64,000 nt of DNA, from NCBI RefSeq assembly GCF_002022665.1, contig NZ_CP019788.1, forward strand, positions 434,001-498,000, written 5' to 3'. A model generated the notes under the pieces. It saw only the letters and a list, made by a program, of their open reading frames with translations, did not search any database and was not told the DNA's origin. Numbering within the stretch: position 1 is the stretch's first letter; every line of letters begins with the position of its first letter. The position numbers were made by a program, and so were the translations under genes. Origin of the DNA: Bartonella sp. JB63 (GTDB lineage: Bacteria > Pseudomonadota > Alphaproteobacteria > Rhizobiales > Rhizobiaceae). Of the stretch, positions 39,294-49,056 are shown piece after piece.

Positions 39294-40262
39294 TTATTCA
39301 GAGCGAGTTTTCTGTGTTCGTTTAAGATATTGTTGAGTTTCAAAAATCGCTATAAAGAATAATGAAATGATAAGTGGTATGATCAAATAGAGGATTCTAA
39401 ATACGATAAGTGCAGCAATAACATCAGTAGGGTCTGTATTGGGCATACCTGTTATAAATAAAGCTTCAAGAATTCCTAAACCTCCTGCAGGGGCATTGGA
39501 GAGAAGAGTTATAGAAAAAGATGCAAGAAAAACACCGAGTACAGAGATAAAATTAACGTCAGTATCGTTTGGTAGCACAGCGTATATAATTCCTGCTGCT
39601 CCTAAGATCTCTAGTGGGCTAATGATGAGTTGTCGAATGACAATTTTAAGCTGCGGATAGGAAAGTTGTGTCTTTTTGTTTATACGTAATGGTTTTAATT
39701 GCAACCAACTGCCTAAAATATAAAGAGCTATACAAGTAAGTAAAATCAAACCGATTATTACGCCTAACCATTTGGGAAAACCATTATGAATGAGGGTTAT
39801 AATTTCTGGTTGTAAGATTAAGACGATGCCAGAAAGTAAGATTGTGCCAATTGCAAAAGTAAGTGAACAAAAACCTACTAATATAGCAATTTCTGTTCCA
39901 CTTAGCCCTTTTATTGTATAAGCGCGATAACGTACGACGGCGCCCGAAAAAACCGATGCGCCAATATTATGTGAAAGTGCATAGGTGGTGAATGAACATA
40001 TAGCTATAAATGTCCAAGAAATTTTACGACCGAGATGTTGCAAAGCAATGCGATCGTAACCAGCAAGAGCTGAATAGGCGATAAATGAGCAAAAACAAGC
40101 TAAAAGCCAGTGATGTATGCTTAAATTAGAAAGACGTTCTAATACATCATTGAACGAAATAGCAGATAATTTCATATAAAGAATGCGGATCGATATTAAC
40201 ATCGCTAAGATGCCAATAAGTGGCCATATAAATTTCTTTAAGTTACACACTTCTGTATCCAT
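39294..40262 (-). CDS. YbhN/UPF0104-family membrane protein
   Basis: The 322-aa protein has about eight membrane helices and the lysylphosphatidylglycerol-synthase transmembrane (UPF0104) pattern, including AGYDRIALQHLGR, HNIGASVFSGAVVRYRAY and SNAPAGGLGILEALF. MprF-type flippases share this membrane part but have an aminoacyl-transferase domain that is absent here. A lipid-flipping or lipid-handling role is a family-level guess. It begins 10 bp after the Kef-type antiporter ends, so the two are probably co-transcribed. Confidence 0.82.
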   Translation of the reverse strand: MDTEVCNLKKFIWPLIGILAMLISIRILYMKLSAISFNDVLERLSNLSIHHWLLACFCSFIAYSALAGYDRIALQHLGRKISWTFIAICSFTTYALSHNIGASVFSGAVVRYRAYTIKGLSGTEIAILVGFCSLTFAIGTILLSGIVLILQPEIITLIHNGFPKWLGVIIGLILLTCIALYILGSWLQLKPLRINKKTQLSYPQLKIVIRQLIISPLEILGAAGIIYAVLPNDTDVNFISVLGVFLASFSITLLSNAPAGGLGILEALFITGMPNTDPTDVIAALIVFRILYLIIPLIISLFFIAIFETQQYLKRTQKTRSE

Positions 40263-40272
40263 TTTTGCTTTT

Positions 40273-42027
40273 TTATATTTTTTGTAAAGTTAATTCATTA
40301 TCAGACGTATTCCTTATAGATCTCTGTCCAATTATATATTCAATAAAACCATTAGCGATTTCTTTGTCGTTTGTCACTACAATATCCGCTCCTAAATCGA
40401 CTAAGTAAGATGTTTCTGACTCAGACAATGCATGAGCAATTATTTGAAGATTTTTGTTCAGATGGCGTATATTTACTATACATTGTCCTGCTTCAATAGT
40501 GCTTCGCATTGTAATAACGACTTTACATGCCTCTCTAATATTTGCTGCATCAATAATTTCCTCTTTAATAATATTACCACAAATTGTTTCAATACCATCT
40601 GCTATTGCTTTATCAGCAAGACGCTTTGATTCTTCAATTACTATAACAGGCTGATCTCTTTTCATTAAAAATGATGTTATATATCTTCCGACACAGCTAT
40701 AACCAATAATTACGATATGATCAGTTTTTGAAGTAGTTGGTAGAACTTCTTCATCAGAATCCTGAGGATCGATAGTAATGACTGTTTGCTTATCTTGCAA
40801 GTTGGCAGAAGAATTTTCTAGATGTTTTTTAATTTTATCAATGGCAAAAAAGACAAGAGGATTGAGCAAGATAGAAAGAATTGCACCTCCAAGGATTAAG
40901 TCACGAGCGTCATTGTTTAACAGTCCAAGGCTTGAACCCAATCCTGCAAGGATAAAAGAAAATTCTCCGATTTGTGCTAGACTAGCTGAAATGGTCAAAG
41001 CTACTCCATTAGAATAGCGGAAAGCTTTAACAATGAAAAAAGCAACAGCAGATTTTCCTATGATGATAATCGATAAGGTTGCGAGAAGAGAAAAAAAGTT
41101 AGTTAGAATTTTCATAGGATCGAATAACATGCCCACAGAAACAAAAAAAAGAACGGAGAATGCGTCTCTCAGTGGTAAAGATTCTTCCGCTGCACGATGA
41201 CTTAATTCTGATTCACTCATCATCATGCCTGCAAAAAAGGCACCAAGAGAAAACGAAACACCAAATAAGTGAGCTGCTCCAAAAGCTACTCCTAATGCAA
41301 TAACAAAAACACTAAGACGAAATAATTCACGCGATCCAGATTGTGCACTCACTTTTAATAACCACGGGATAAAACGCTTTCCAATAACAAACATGAGAGC
41401 AACAAATACAATGATTTTTAAAATCGTTAATCCAACAATTTCCCAAACATTTAAATTTAACCATTGAACAAGAGGGTCGATTGGTTCCTTTTTTGTATTA
41501 CCAAGGATATTTGCTAATGCAGGTATGAGAACTAATATTAGAATCATGGCTAAATCTTCAATAATTAGCCAACCAATTGCAATACGTCCCTTTTCTGTTT
41601 CGATCAAGCATCGTTCTTGCAGAGCGCGTAACAAGATTACAGTACTTGCTGTCGATAGTGCTAAACCAAATACTAAACCATCACTAAGTTGCCATCCCAT
41701 GATCCAACCGAGGCATAAACCAAGAAAAGTAGCAAATACCATCTGTGTAATGGCTGCAGGGATAGCAATGGCTTTAACAGATAAAAGATCTTTTAATGAA
41801 AAATGTAGTCCAACACCGAACATCAGCAAAATAACACCAATTTCAGCAAGTTGGTTGATCAGAATAGAATCTACTTTAAAACTCCCTATATTGGGTCCTA
41901 CAATGACACCAGCTAATAGATATCCTACTAATGGAGAGATACGCAAACGGTTAGCAATCATTCCGAAAATAAATGCTAAACATAAACCTGCAACAATAGT
42001 TGTAATTAGTGGCGTATCATGAGGCAT
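40273..42027 (-). CDS. Kef-type K+/H+ antiporter (CPA2, YbaL-like)
   Basis: This 584-aa monovalent cation:proton antiporter has about twelve helices (1-390) starting PLITTIVAGLCLAFIFGMIANRL, with the ion-site region LALSTASTVILLRAL, and a cytoplasmic Rossmann/TrkA-N domain (about 435-555). The nucleotide-binding loop reads GYSCVG where the usual sequence is GxGxxG (often GYGRVG), so the middle Gly is Ser. Ligand sensing by this domain may be altered. It is followed directly by the YbhN-like gene. Confidence 0.88.
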   Translation of the reverse strand: MPHDTPLITTIVAGLCLAFIFGMIANRLRISPLVGYLLAGVIVGPNIGSFKVDSILINQLAEIGVILLMFGVGLHFSLKDLLSVKAIAIPAAITQMVFATFLGLCLGWIMGWQLSDGLVFGLALSTASTVILLRALQERCLIETEKGRIAIGWLIIEDLAMILILVLIPALANILGNTKKEPIDPLVQWLNLNVWEIVGLTILKIIVFVALMFVIGKRFIPWLLKVSAQSGSRELFRLSVFVIALGVAFGAAHLFGVSFSLGAFFAGMMMSESELSHRAAEESLPLRDAFSVLFFVSVGMLFDPMKILTNFFSLLATLSIIIIGKSAVAFFIVKAFRYSNGVALTISASLAQIGEFSFILAGLGSSLGLLNNDARDLILGGAILSILLNPLVFFAIDKIKKHLENSSANLQDKQTVITIDPQDSDEEVLPTTSKTDHIVIIGYSCVGRYITSFLMKRDQPVIVIEESKRLADKAIADGIETICGNIIKEEIIDAANIREACKVVITMRSTIEAGQCIVNIRHLNKNLQIIAHALSESETSYLVDLGADIVVTNDKEIANGFIEYIIGQRSIRNTSDNELTLQKI

Positions 42028-42142
42028 AATTATAGTATAGTGCTTTCTTTATAAAGAGTTGTCACGATGATTATATTTTAAAAGAAAAGAATAACATATT
42101 ATATAAATTAACACGCTATTTTAATTTGGTATTTATATGATT

Positions 42143-44647
42143 TTAATTGTTATTTCCTTTATTCTTTTTATACCACCAATTATTTAATAGTAATAAAATG
42201 GGAGCTGCAATAAAAATGGAAGAGGACGTTGCAATAATAATACCAAAGACTATAGGCCATGCAAAATTATTGACAGCACTTCCTCCCCATAGAGCCATAG
42301 GTAACATAGCTAATATTGTGGTAGCTGATGTAAAAATACAGCGTATAAAAACCTGGTTAATTGAAAGATCAATTATTTCACTCAGTGGTGTTTTTTTATA
42401 AAGGCGCATATTTTCACGCATTCGATCATAGACAACAACCTTATCATTGATCGAATAACCAACAATTGTTAAAAGGGCAGCGATGGCTGTTAAATTGAAA
42501 TCAAATTGAAATAAAGCAAAAAAACCAACCATTTTTATAATATCAAGGATTAGTGTAACAATTGCTCCAATTGCAAAAAACCATTCAAAACGCCACCAGA
42601 TATAGAGAGACATAGCAATCGTTGCTAAAATGACAGCAGTAAAACCAGCTGTAGCAAGCTCGCTTGAAATCTTAGGACCAACAATTTCTGTTTGATCAAA
42701 TGTTGTATCTGGATAGATGCTTTGCACAGTTTTTTTGACTTTATCAATAGCGATAGTTTGTTCCACTTCTCCACCACTTTGTTTCTGTATGCGAATCAGT
42801 ACTGTGTTTTCATTATCAATATTTTGCAGTGTAATTTCACCGATATTAAGAGCAGAAAGATTTGAACGCAAACTTACCAGGTTTGTCGGTGTTTTTGTCG
42901 TAATGCTTATTTGGCTACCACCAACAAAATCAATTCCAAAGTTTAAACCAGGTTTAAAAAACAAAAAAATTGAAAACAGTGATAAAATGATTGAAATACC
43001 AACACCAATGAAACGGACATTCATGAAATGAAAGGTTGTATTTTTAGGAATAAAATTGAAAAAAGACTGAAACCGCAGTTTTTTTATTTTCCATTTATTC
43101 ACTACCCAAATCATCATAATTCGTACTATGGTGATTTCAGTAAACATAGATATAATAATGCCAAGTAACATTGTTACAGCGAAACCGCGAATTGGACCGG
43201 TTCCAAACAAAAATAGTAAAGCAGTTGCAATGACAGCTGTCACATTGGCATCAAGGATAGTTGAAAAAGCTTGTTTAAACCCACGATCTAAAGCAGCGAA
43301 AGTGCTTATATCTTTTTTACTTTCTTCGCGAATACGTTCATTAATCAAAATATTGGCGTCAACAGCGATACCAATACCTAAAATAATACCAGCAATGCCA
43401 GGCAATGTAAGCGTTGCACCAAGAAGGCTTAGTGCAGAAAATATCAAAATAGTGTGCAGTGCTATCGCTATATCAGCAATAATACCCCAGATACCGTATA
43501 AAAGAAAAATAAAGATTGTAACAAAAATAAAGCCCATAATACCTGTATACAGGCCCATTTTAATAGAATCAGCGCCAAGATTTGGGCCTACAGTTCTTTC
43601 TTCAATAACGGTTAATGGTGTAGGCAGAGCACCAGCGCGTAGCAAAGCAGCAAGGGTTGATGCTTCTTTAGGATCAAAATTTCCTGTGATTTGTCCTTGC
43701 CCATTGGGGATGACGCTATTAATGACAGGAGCAGTTAAGACTTTATTATCAAGAACAATTGCAAAAGGACGGTTAATATGTTGGCGTGTTATTTCTGCAA
43801 ATATCTTTGAGCCGATAGAATTCATAGTGAATGAAATGATAGAGCGCCCAGGTATTTGCGGATCGAATCCTGCGCGTGCATCTTTAAGAACATTTCCATC
43901 CAAAGCAATTTGATCATAAATTGCATAATGTTGATTTGAGTCAGTATAACCAGGAAGAATTGAAACACCTACAGGTGGATTATTGATATCAACATTAGCA
44001 GGTACAAGGTGAAAAGTCATTTTAGCAGTAGTTCCTAGAAGATCACGTAATTGTTTTGGGTCTTGTAGGCCAGGCAATTGCACCATAATACGATTGGTTC
44101 CTACTTTTTGGATAGCAGGTTCAGTAACACCAACTTGGTCAATACGACGGCGAATAATTTCTAAGCTTTGTTCAACAGCTTTATTAACACGATCATTAAT
44201 ACCAGAGTCAGTTAATGTTACACGAATAGTTTCGTTTTGATTACTGACCACAATGTCATTAGCTGTGGTACCAAAGCTATTGGTTATAGGTATGATTAGT
44301 GTTTCTAAAGCAGTGACAGCTTTTTTATTTTGTGTAGTATCAGAAATAACAACGACAATACTATCATCTATAATACGAACACTAGATGTGTGAATTTTTG
44401 CTTCACGCAATTTTATACGTACATTGTTTAAAACCGTACGTAACTGATCTCGTTTTAATGTTTTGATATCTACTTCGAGCAAAAGGGAGGACCCTCCTTG
44501 AAGGTCTAGCCCAAGTGTTACATGGGTATTAGAGAGGAATTTCGAATTTTTGATTTGTTCTTGCGAAAATAAGTTAGGTAAGGCAACGTAAATGCTGCTT
44601 AAAAGAATAAAACAGTAAAAAGTAGCCAGCCATCTAGGTGTACGCAT
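42143..44647 (-). CDS. secDF: Protein translocase subunit SecDF (fused)
   Basis: SecD and SecF use the proton gradient to help pull exported proteins out of SecYEG. The fused protein has the SecD half (about 1-515; LGLDLQGGSSLLLEVD, the P1 periplasmic domain, then helices with GIAVDANILINERIREE) and the SecF half (about 530-834; GLNFGIDFVGGSQI, then VGYSINDKVVVYDRMRENM). Fusion is known in several lineages including Bartonella. The frame opens at 44659; the ATG at 44647 (MRTPRWLATFYCFI) is the more likely start. The usual yajC partner is not present directly upstream. Confidence 0.94.
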   Translation of the reverse strand: MRTPRWLATFYCFILLSSIYVALPNLFSQEQIKNSKFLSNTHVTLGLDLQGGSSLLLEVDIKTLKRDQLRTVLNNVRIKLREAKIHTSSVRIIDDSIVVVISDTTQNKKAVTALETLIIPITNSFGTTANDIVVSNQNETIRVTLTDSGINDRVNKAVEQSLEIIRRRIDQVGVTEPAIQKVGTNRIMVQLPGLQDPKQLRDLLGTTAKMTFHLVPANVDINNPPVGVSILPGYTDSNQHYAIYDQIALDGNVLKDARAGFDPQIPGRSIISFTMNSIGSKIFAEITRQHINRPFAIVLDNKVLTAPVINSVIPNGQGQITGNFDPKEASTLAALLRAGALPTPLTVIEERTVGPNLGADSIKMGLYTGIMGFIFVTIFIFLLYGIWGIIADIAIALHTILIFSALSLLGATLTLPGIAGIILGIGIAVDANILINERIREESKKDISTFAALDRGFKQAFSTILDANVTAVIATALLFLFGTGPIRGFAVTMLLGIIISMFTEITIVRIMMIWVVNKWKIKKLRFQSFFNFIPKNTTFHFMNVRFIGVGISIILSLFSIFLFFKPGLNFGIDFVGGSQISITTKTPTNLVSLRSNLSALNIGEITLQNIDNENTVLIRIQKQSGGEVEQTIAIDKVKKTVQSIYPDTTFDQTEIVGPKISSELATAGFTAVILATIAMSLYIWWRFEWFFAIGAIVTLILDIIKMVGFFALFQFDFNLTAIAALLTIVGYSINDKVVVYDRMRENMRLYKKTPLSEIIDLSINQVFIRCIFTSATTILAMLPMALWGGSAVNNFAWPIVFGIIIATSSSIFIAAPILLLLNNWWYKKNKGNNN

Positions 44648-45153
44648 GATATATTCCAATTAGTAGACACGTTAAAATAATCAAAGTTAAACGCGAAAGA
44701 AAAAGGTAAAATAGAATTGTTGTTTTATAGATCAAGTAAGGGGAGGGGCATGTTGATTTAAAAAGTTGCGTTTGAAGGCTATGAAATTGTGTAGGAGAAA
44801 TTATGGCAGGAATTGAAAATACATTCAATACTAATATACTTTGAAAAAGTACAACTATTAAAATTATATGGTCAGTGTGTTATTGTTTGATTAGTGTGAA
44901 GCCTAGATCATAAATTATTGAAATTTTAAAGCTGGATAGAAAAAATAGATTATATAAAGAGAAAAAATTTTCTTTTTTGCAATATAAATGCAAAAAAACA
45001 TATTAAAGTCCTTTTCTTCTATTGTTGAGTTTGACTTATTTCTTATTTACTTTTTTATCAGCATTATTTGATGAAGGAAGGTTTTTTATAGGCTTTTTTA
45101 TAAAAATTTGGAATGCTTATCATATATCATATTTTAAGGGAGTACTTAAATAA
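44648..45153. other. Divergent intergenic region, secDF / MscS-like gene
   Basis: About 0.5 kb of AT-rich DNA separates the two divergent genes. It should hold both promoters. The small minus-strand open frame at 44634-44828 has no family features and overlaps the secDF start, so it is not called. No repeat or RNA structure stands out. Confidence 0.4.
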
Positions 45154-47517
45154 ATGTTTATTCTTAGGATGAAGATGTATTCACTTTTAAAGAGAGCCTT
45201 CCCTTTTTTCTTAATTTTTTTGACTAATATTTTCTCTAGTGCTTTTGCATGGGGAGATTTAGAATCAACATCACAATCGGTTGAGATTGATAAAATTATT
45301 CAACAGCAAGGAATGATTATTGAGTCTCTTGTGCAAGATATTAAAATTTTACAAGTAAGCTTAAAAAGTAAACCAGAAGATGAACATGTTTTGACAAAAT
45401 GGCGGTTGCAGGCACGAGATATCAGTAAGAAAGCTTTAGAAGGAGCATCTATTTTACGCATTTCTCTTAATGATATTAATGAGATTATTAATCAGTTGAC
45501 TATACTAGGTGATAATACAAAAAATTTGGAAAATGAGAAAAAAGAGTACTCAAATATCACAGAACAAAAAAATAAAATTAATAGTGCACTTAATAAATTG
45601 GAAGAAATATTTTTAGCTGCAAATAAGATAGCAGAATTGACGATTTCTCAGTCTCGAGAGCTTTTTGCACGTATGCTTACACAAAGGTTTGAATTTTCAA
45701 TATCAATGGTTCAAGATGTTATTGAAAAAACCAAAGAGGTCTTTGGTGATTTTTTATTATTATTTGATTCTTGGTGGAAATTTGTACTTTACTTTAAACC
45801 TTTACAATTATTTTTTGCTTTTTTTATTCCATTTATTGTTACTTTAGGTCTTTCATATTTTTCTAGTAAATCTATTGCTTATGTAAAGTTTTATTTTCTC
45901 AAAAAGAATGATGAGATATCTTATTTACAGCGTTTATTGATTGCTTTGATTTCAATTTTACTTCCTTCTTTTATATGTGCTATTTATGTTTATCTGACAT
46001 TATTTTTATTTCGCAGTCTTGGTTTATATCTAGGAATACTTACAGAAGTATTTTATACGATAGGACACCAAATTATCTTAGTCTTTTTATTGAATCGTAT
46101 AACAGTTATTCTTTTATCGCCATATAGAGCGCATATACGTCTTTTGAACGTTGCACCGTTGGCAGCATATCAATTGATAGTTTGTCTGACTCTTTTAGGT
46201 ATGGTTTTTGCATTAGATACTATTATAGATAGTATTTATCGAATAATATCAGTATCTTTTTCTTTGATTATTGAGAAAAGCTTTATTTCTGTTTTCCTTA
46301 TGGCAGTCTTGTTATTTATTATCTCGTTTGTACCTTTGCAGTTTAGGCGTCAAAGTACAAGAGAGGAAGCACCGTCTTGGCTGTTTTGTATACGTATTCC
46401 AATCATTATGCTTGGATTGTTGCTGATCATAATAGCTTTCTTAGGTTATATTGGTTTAGCTCGTTTTATTATGCAACAGGTTGTGATCTGTAGTGTATTT
46501 TTGGCGTTGATGTATTTGGGTGTGCGAAGTGCTTGTGCTATCGGAATTGAAGGGGAGTTTATCAGAACGAGTGTTGGTCGTTCTTTGGTAAGACGGTTTC
46601 ATTTAGAAGAAAAAACAATGAATCGATTGGGAATTATTAGCAGTATTTTTCTCAATTTGATTGTTATTGTATTTTGTACGGTGCCGATTGTTATGCAATT
46701 TGGTTTTTCATATTCCGATATAGGTACAATATTGTTGCAATTAATGACCAGTATTCAAATTGGTAGTATATCTATTTCTTTGATTTCTGTTGTCATGGGA
46801 ATAATCGTTTTTTTTATCTGTTTGTTTTTTAGCCGCCTATTTGTTAGGTGGTTAGATATTACGGTGCTAGTGCGTGGAGAGTTCGATTCTGGCGTACGTA
46901 ATTCTATCAAAACAGTCATAACTTATGGTGGCGTTGCCATATCAACCTTAATAGGGTTATCAATAGCAGGTTTAAATGTTAGGAATTTTGCGCTTATTGC
47001 TGGTGGGCTTTCGCTTGGTATTGGTTTTGGTTTGCAGAATATCGTCCAGAATTTTGTATCTGGTCTTATTATTTTGATTGGGCGACCTTTTAAATTAGGG
47101 GATTATATAGAAACTGGATCAGTGCGTGGTATTGTAAAACGCATCAGTGTACGTGCGACAGAAATTGAAACATTTCAGCGTCAGACAATTATTGTTCCAA
47201 ATTCAAGCCTTATTAATAATAATGTGAGCAATTGGACGCGTCCTAGTAAAATAGGGCGAATTGATATACCTCTTACTGTTTCAACTACCCTTGATCCAGA
47301 GCGTGTTGTTGAAATGTTATTGGAGGTTGCTTCAGTAATAGAAGGAGTTTTAAAAAATCCTGCACCACAGGTGAGTTTTACAGCATTTGATAGTAAGAAT
47401 TTTTCATTTACTTTAGCTGTTTATGTACCTAATATTACTTCTACTTCTAAGGTAACTAATGCACTTCATTTTATACTTTATAAGCGTTTTGTTGAAGAAG
47501 GAATTTTGCAATGCTAA
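45154..47517 (+). CDS. MscS-family mechanosensitive channel, large form
   Basis: The 787-aa protein has a signal peptide (ending near AFA, about 31), a periplasmic helical region (about 40-195; DUF3772-like, coiled-coil prone), about ten membrane helices, and a C-terminal MscS pore and beta domain: LSLGIGFGLQNIVQNFVSGLIILIGRPFKLGDYIE, then IIVPNSSLINNNVSNWTR. Such channels release solutes on hypo-osmotic shock. The C-terminus stops at EEGILQC, where MscS proteins normally continue EEGIEIPFPQ and beyond, so the end of the C-terminal domain is missing. The cause looks like a small 3' lesion. Function may be retained or reduced. Confidence 0.85.
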   Translation: MFILRMKMYSLLKRAFPFFLIFLTNIFSSAFAWGDLESTSQSVEIDKIIQQQGMIIESLVQDIKILQVSLKSKPEDEHVLTKWRLQARDISKKALEGASILRISLNDINEIINQLTILGDNTKNLENEKKEYSNITEQKNKINSALNKLEEIFLAANKIAELTISQSRELFARMLTQRFEFSISMVQDVIEKTKEVFGDFLLLFDSWWKFVLYFKPLQLFFAFFIPFIVTLGLSYFSSKSIAYVKFYFLKKNDEISYLQRLLIALISILLPSFICAIYVYLTLFLFRSLGLYLGILTEVFYTIGHQIILVFLLNRITVILLSPYRAHIRLLNVAPLAAYQLIVCLTLLGMVFALDTIIDSIYRIISVSFSLIIEKSFISVFLMAVLLFIISFVPLQFRRQSTREEAPSWLFCIRIPIIMLGLLLIIIAFLGYIGLARFIMQQVVICSVFLALMYLGVRSACAIGIEGEFIRTSVGRSLVRRFHLEEKTMNRLGIISSIFLNLIVIVFCTVPIVMQFGFSYSDIGTILLQLMTSIQIGSISISLISVVMGIIVFFICLFFSRLFVRWLDITVLVRGEFDSGVRNSIKTVITYGGVAISTLIGLSIAGLNVRNFALIAGGLSLGIGFGLQNIVQNFVSGLIILIGRPFKLGDYIETGSVRGIVKRISVRATEIETFQRQTIIVPNSSLINNNVSNWTRPSKIGRIDIPLTVSTTLDPERVVEMLLEVASVIEGVLKNPAPQVSFTAFDSKNFSFTLAVYVPNITSTSKVTNALHFILYKRFVEEGILQC

Positions 47518-47960
47518 AACATAACTATATTTTTATTGCGATGAGCTTATAGAGAACTTTTACTACAAAAGTCTTTTTGCAACCATAAAAAATGCTGATT
47601 CAAAAATAAAATTTCTTATTGTTTCTGAAGGGAGAAACCTTCCAAATATTTCATTAAATTCTGATTGAACAGTTACAATTTGTATAGGGCTGTTTTGTTA
47701 TTTTCTCTAATCAGGGTTATAAAGAATTTTTCAAATAAGATAATTTAAATACTAATATCAAAAATTTTAATTATTTTTTCAACTTTAGGATCTTTTTGTT
47801 TACAATATGAAAATTTAAATTTATTCAGATGCCACTTTATCCATAAGTCGTGGTGTGACCATCTGCCAAATATGAAATATAATATACTCAAGGAGAGATT
47901 ACTTTCTATCCGCAAAAATTCTGAATTTCAATTTAAATATTTCTATGGGAAAGTATTATT
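47518..47960. other. 443-bp spacer before ilvC
   Basis: No gene is recognised here. A small hairpin, GTTTCT/AGAAAC (47631-47636 and 47643-47648), is the only structure noted and lacks a T-run. The region must contain the ilvC promoter. No attenuator-like leader peptide rich in Ile, Leu or Val codons is evident. Confidence 0.35.
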
Positions 47961-48959
47961 ATGCGTGTTTATTATGATAGTGATGCAAACGTTAATTTAA
48001 TTAGAGAGAAGAAAGTAGCTATTATTGGTTATGGTTCTCAAGGGTGTGCTCATGCATTAAATCTAAAAGATTCTGGTGTTAAAGATATAAAAGTTGCTTT
48101 GCAATCAGGATCAGCAACAGTTAAAAAAGCTGAAATAGATGGTTTTGAGGTTGTAAATGTTGTTGATGCAACAAAGTGGGCAGACTTTATTATGATGGCG
48201 GTGCCTGATGAATTGCAGGCGGATATTTATAAAGATTCTATTCGTGATTATTTGCGTGATGGTGCAGTAATTGCTTTTGCGCATGGTTTGAGTATTCATT
48301 TTGGTTTAATTGAAGTCAAAAAAACAGTTGATATCGTGATGGTTGCACCAAAAGGGCCAGGCCATACAGTACGTAGTGCGTATCAACGTTGTGTTGGTGT
48401 ACCTTGTTTAATCGCAGTTGAACAGGATAGTTCAGGGAATGCTCATGATATAGCATTATCTTATGCTTGTAATATTGGTGGTGGACGTGCTGGTGTGATT
48501 GAAACAACATTTAGAGAAGAATGTGAAACAGATCTATTTGGTGAACAAGTTGTACTTTGTGGCGGACTTGTCGAGCTTATTCGTGCAGGTTTTGAAACAC
48601 TTACAGAAGCGGGTTATGCACCAGAAATAGCCTATTTTGAATGTTTAAATGAGGTTAAGTTAATTGTTGATCTTCTTTATGAAGGTGGTATTGCGAATAT
48701 GAATCGTTCAATTTCTAATACAGCTGAATGGGGCGAATATATATCTGGTCCACGTGTGATTACTAGTGAAACTAAGGCTGAAATGAAGCGTATTTTGAAG
48801 GATATTCAGACAGGTAAATTTATATCGGATTGGATACAGGAATATAAAGCTGGCGCTGCACACTTTAAAAGTATGCGGCGTTTAAATGATATCCATTCTA
48901 TTGAAGAAGTTGGTAAAAAAATTCGTGCTATTATACCACCGATTAAAAAGTGCAACTGA
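47961..48959 (+). CDS. ilvC: Ketol-acid reductoisomerase (NADP+)
   Basis: IlvC carries out the second common step of valine, leucine and isoleucine synthesis. The 332-aa class I enzyme has the NADPH loop [15 protein letters not shown] (21-35), PKGPGHTVR and the metal-binding segment [13 protein letters not shown] with a later [12 protein letters not shown]. The C-terminus ends [11 protein letters not shown], where the family usually reads about seven residues more (a MPW...NKLVD-type end). The catalytic core is complete. No other branched-chain synthesis gene is in the window. Confidence 0.95.
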   Translation: MRVYYDSDANVNLIREKKVAIIGYGSQGCAHALNLKDSGVKDIKVALQSGSATVKKAEIDGFEVVNVVDATKWADFIMMAVPDELQADIYKDSIRDYLRDGAVIAFAHGLSIHFGLIEVKKTVDIVMVAPKGPGHTVRSAYQRCVGVPCLIAVEQDSSGNAHDIALSYACNIGGGRAGVIETTFREECETDLFGEQVVLCGGLVELIRAGFETLTEAGYAPEIAYFECLNEVKLIVDLLYEGGIANMNRSISNTAEWGEYISGPRVITSETKAEMKRILKDIQTGKFISDWIQEYKAGAAHFKSMRRLNDIHSIEEVGKKIRAIIPPIKKCN

Positions 48960-49056
48960 ATTTTATATTGAACTAGTGAAAAACTAATAAAAAACACTAT
49001 ACAAAGAGTAATAGAAGAAAAATTACCCTTTTAGGATGTTGTTTTATTATTTGTTT

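Noticed and set aside
41525-42022. 165-codon plus-strand frame opposite the Kef-type antiporter
   Set aside because: Shadow of the conserved gene on the other strand, with no family features.
43128-43913. 261-codon plus-strand frame opposite secDF
   Set aside because: Antisense to a highly conserved gene; the composition (many Ile/Pro/Lys) reflects the reverse of membrane-helix codons.
44634-44828. 64-codon minus-strand frame upstream of secDF (possible yajC)
   Set aside because: It overlaps the secDF start and has no YajC pattern (single N-terminal helix plus basic tail).
47630-47960. Attenuator with leader peptide for ilvC
   Set aside because: No short frame rich in Ile/Leu/Val codons and no terminator/antiterminator pair could be seen.
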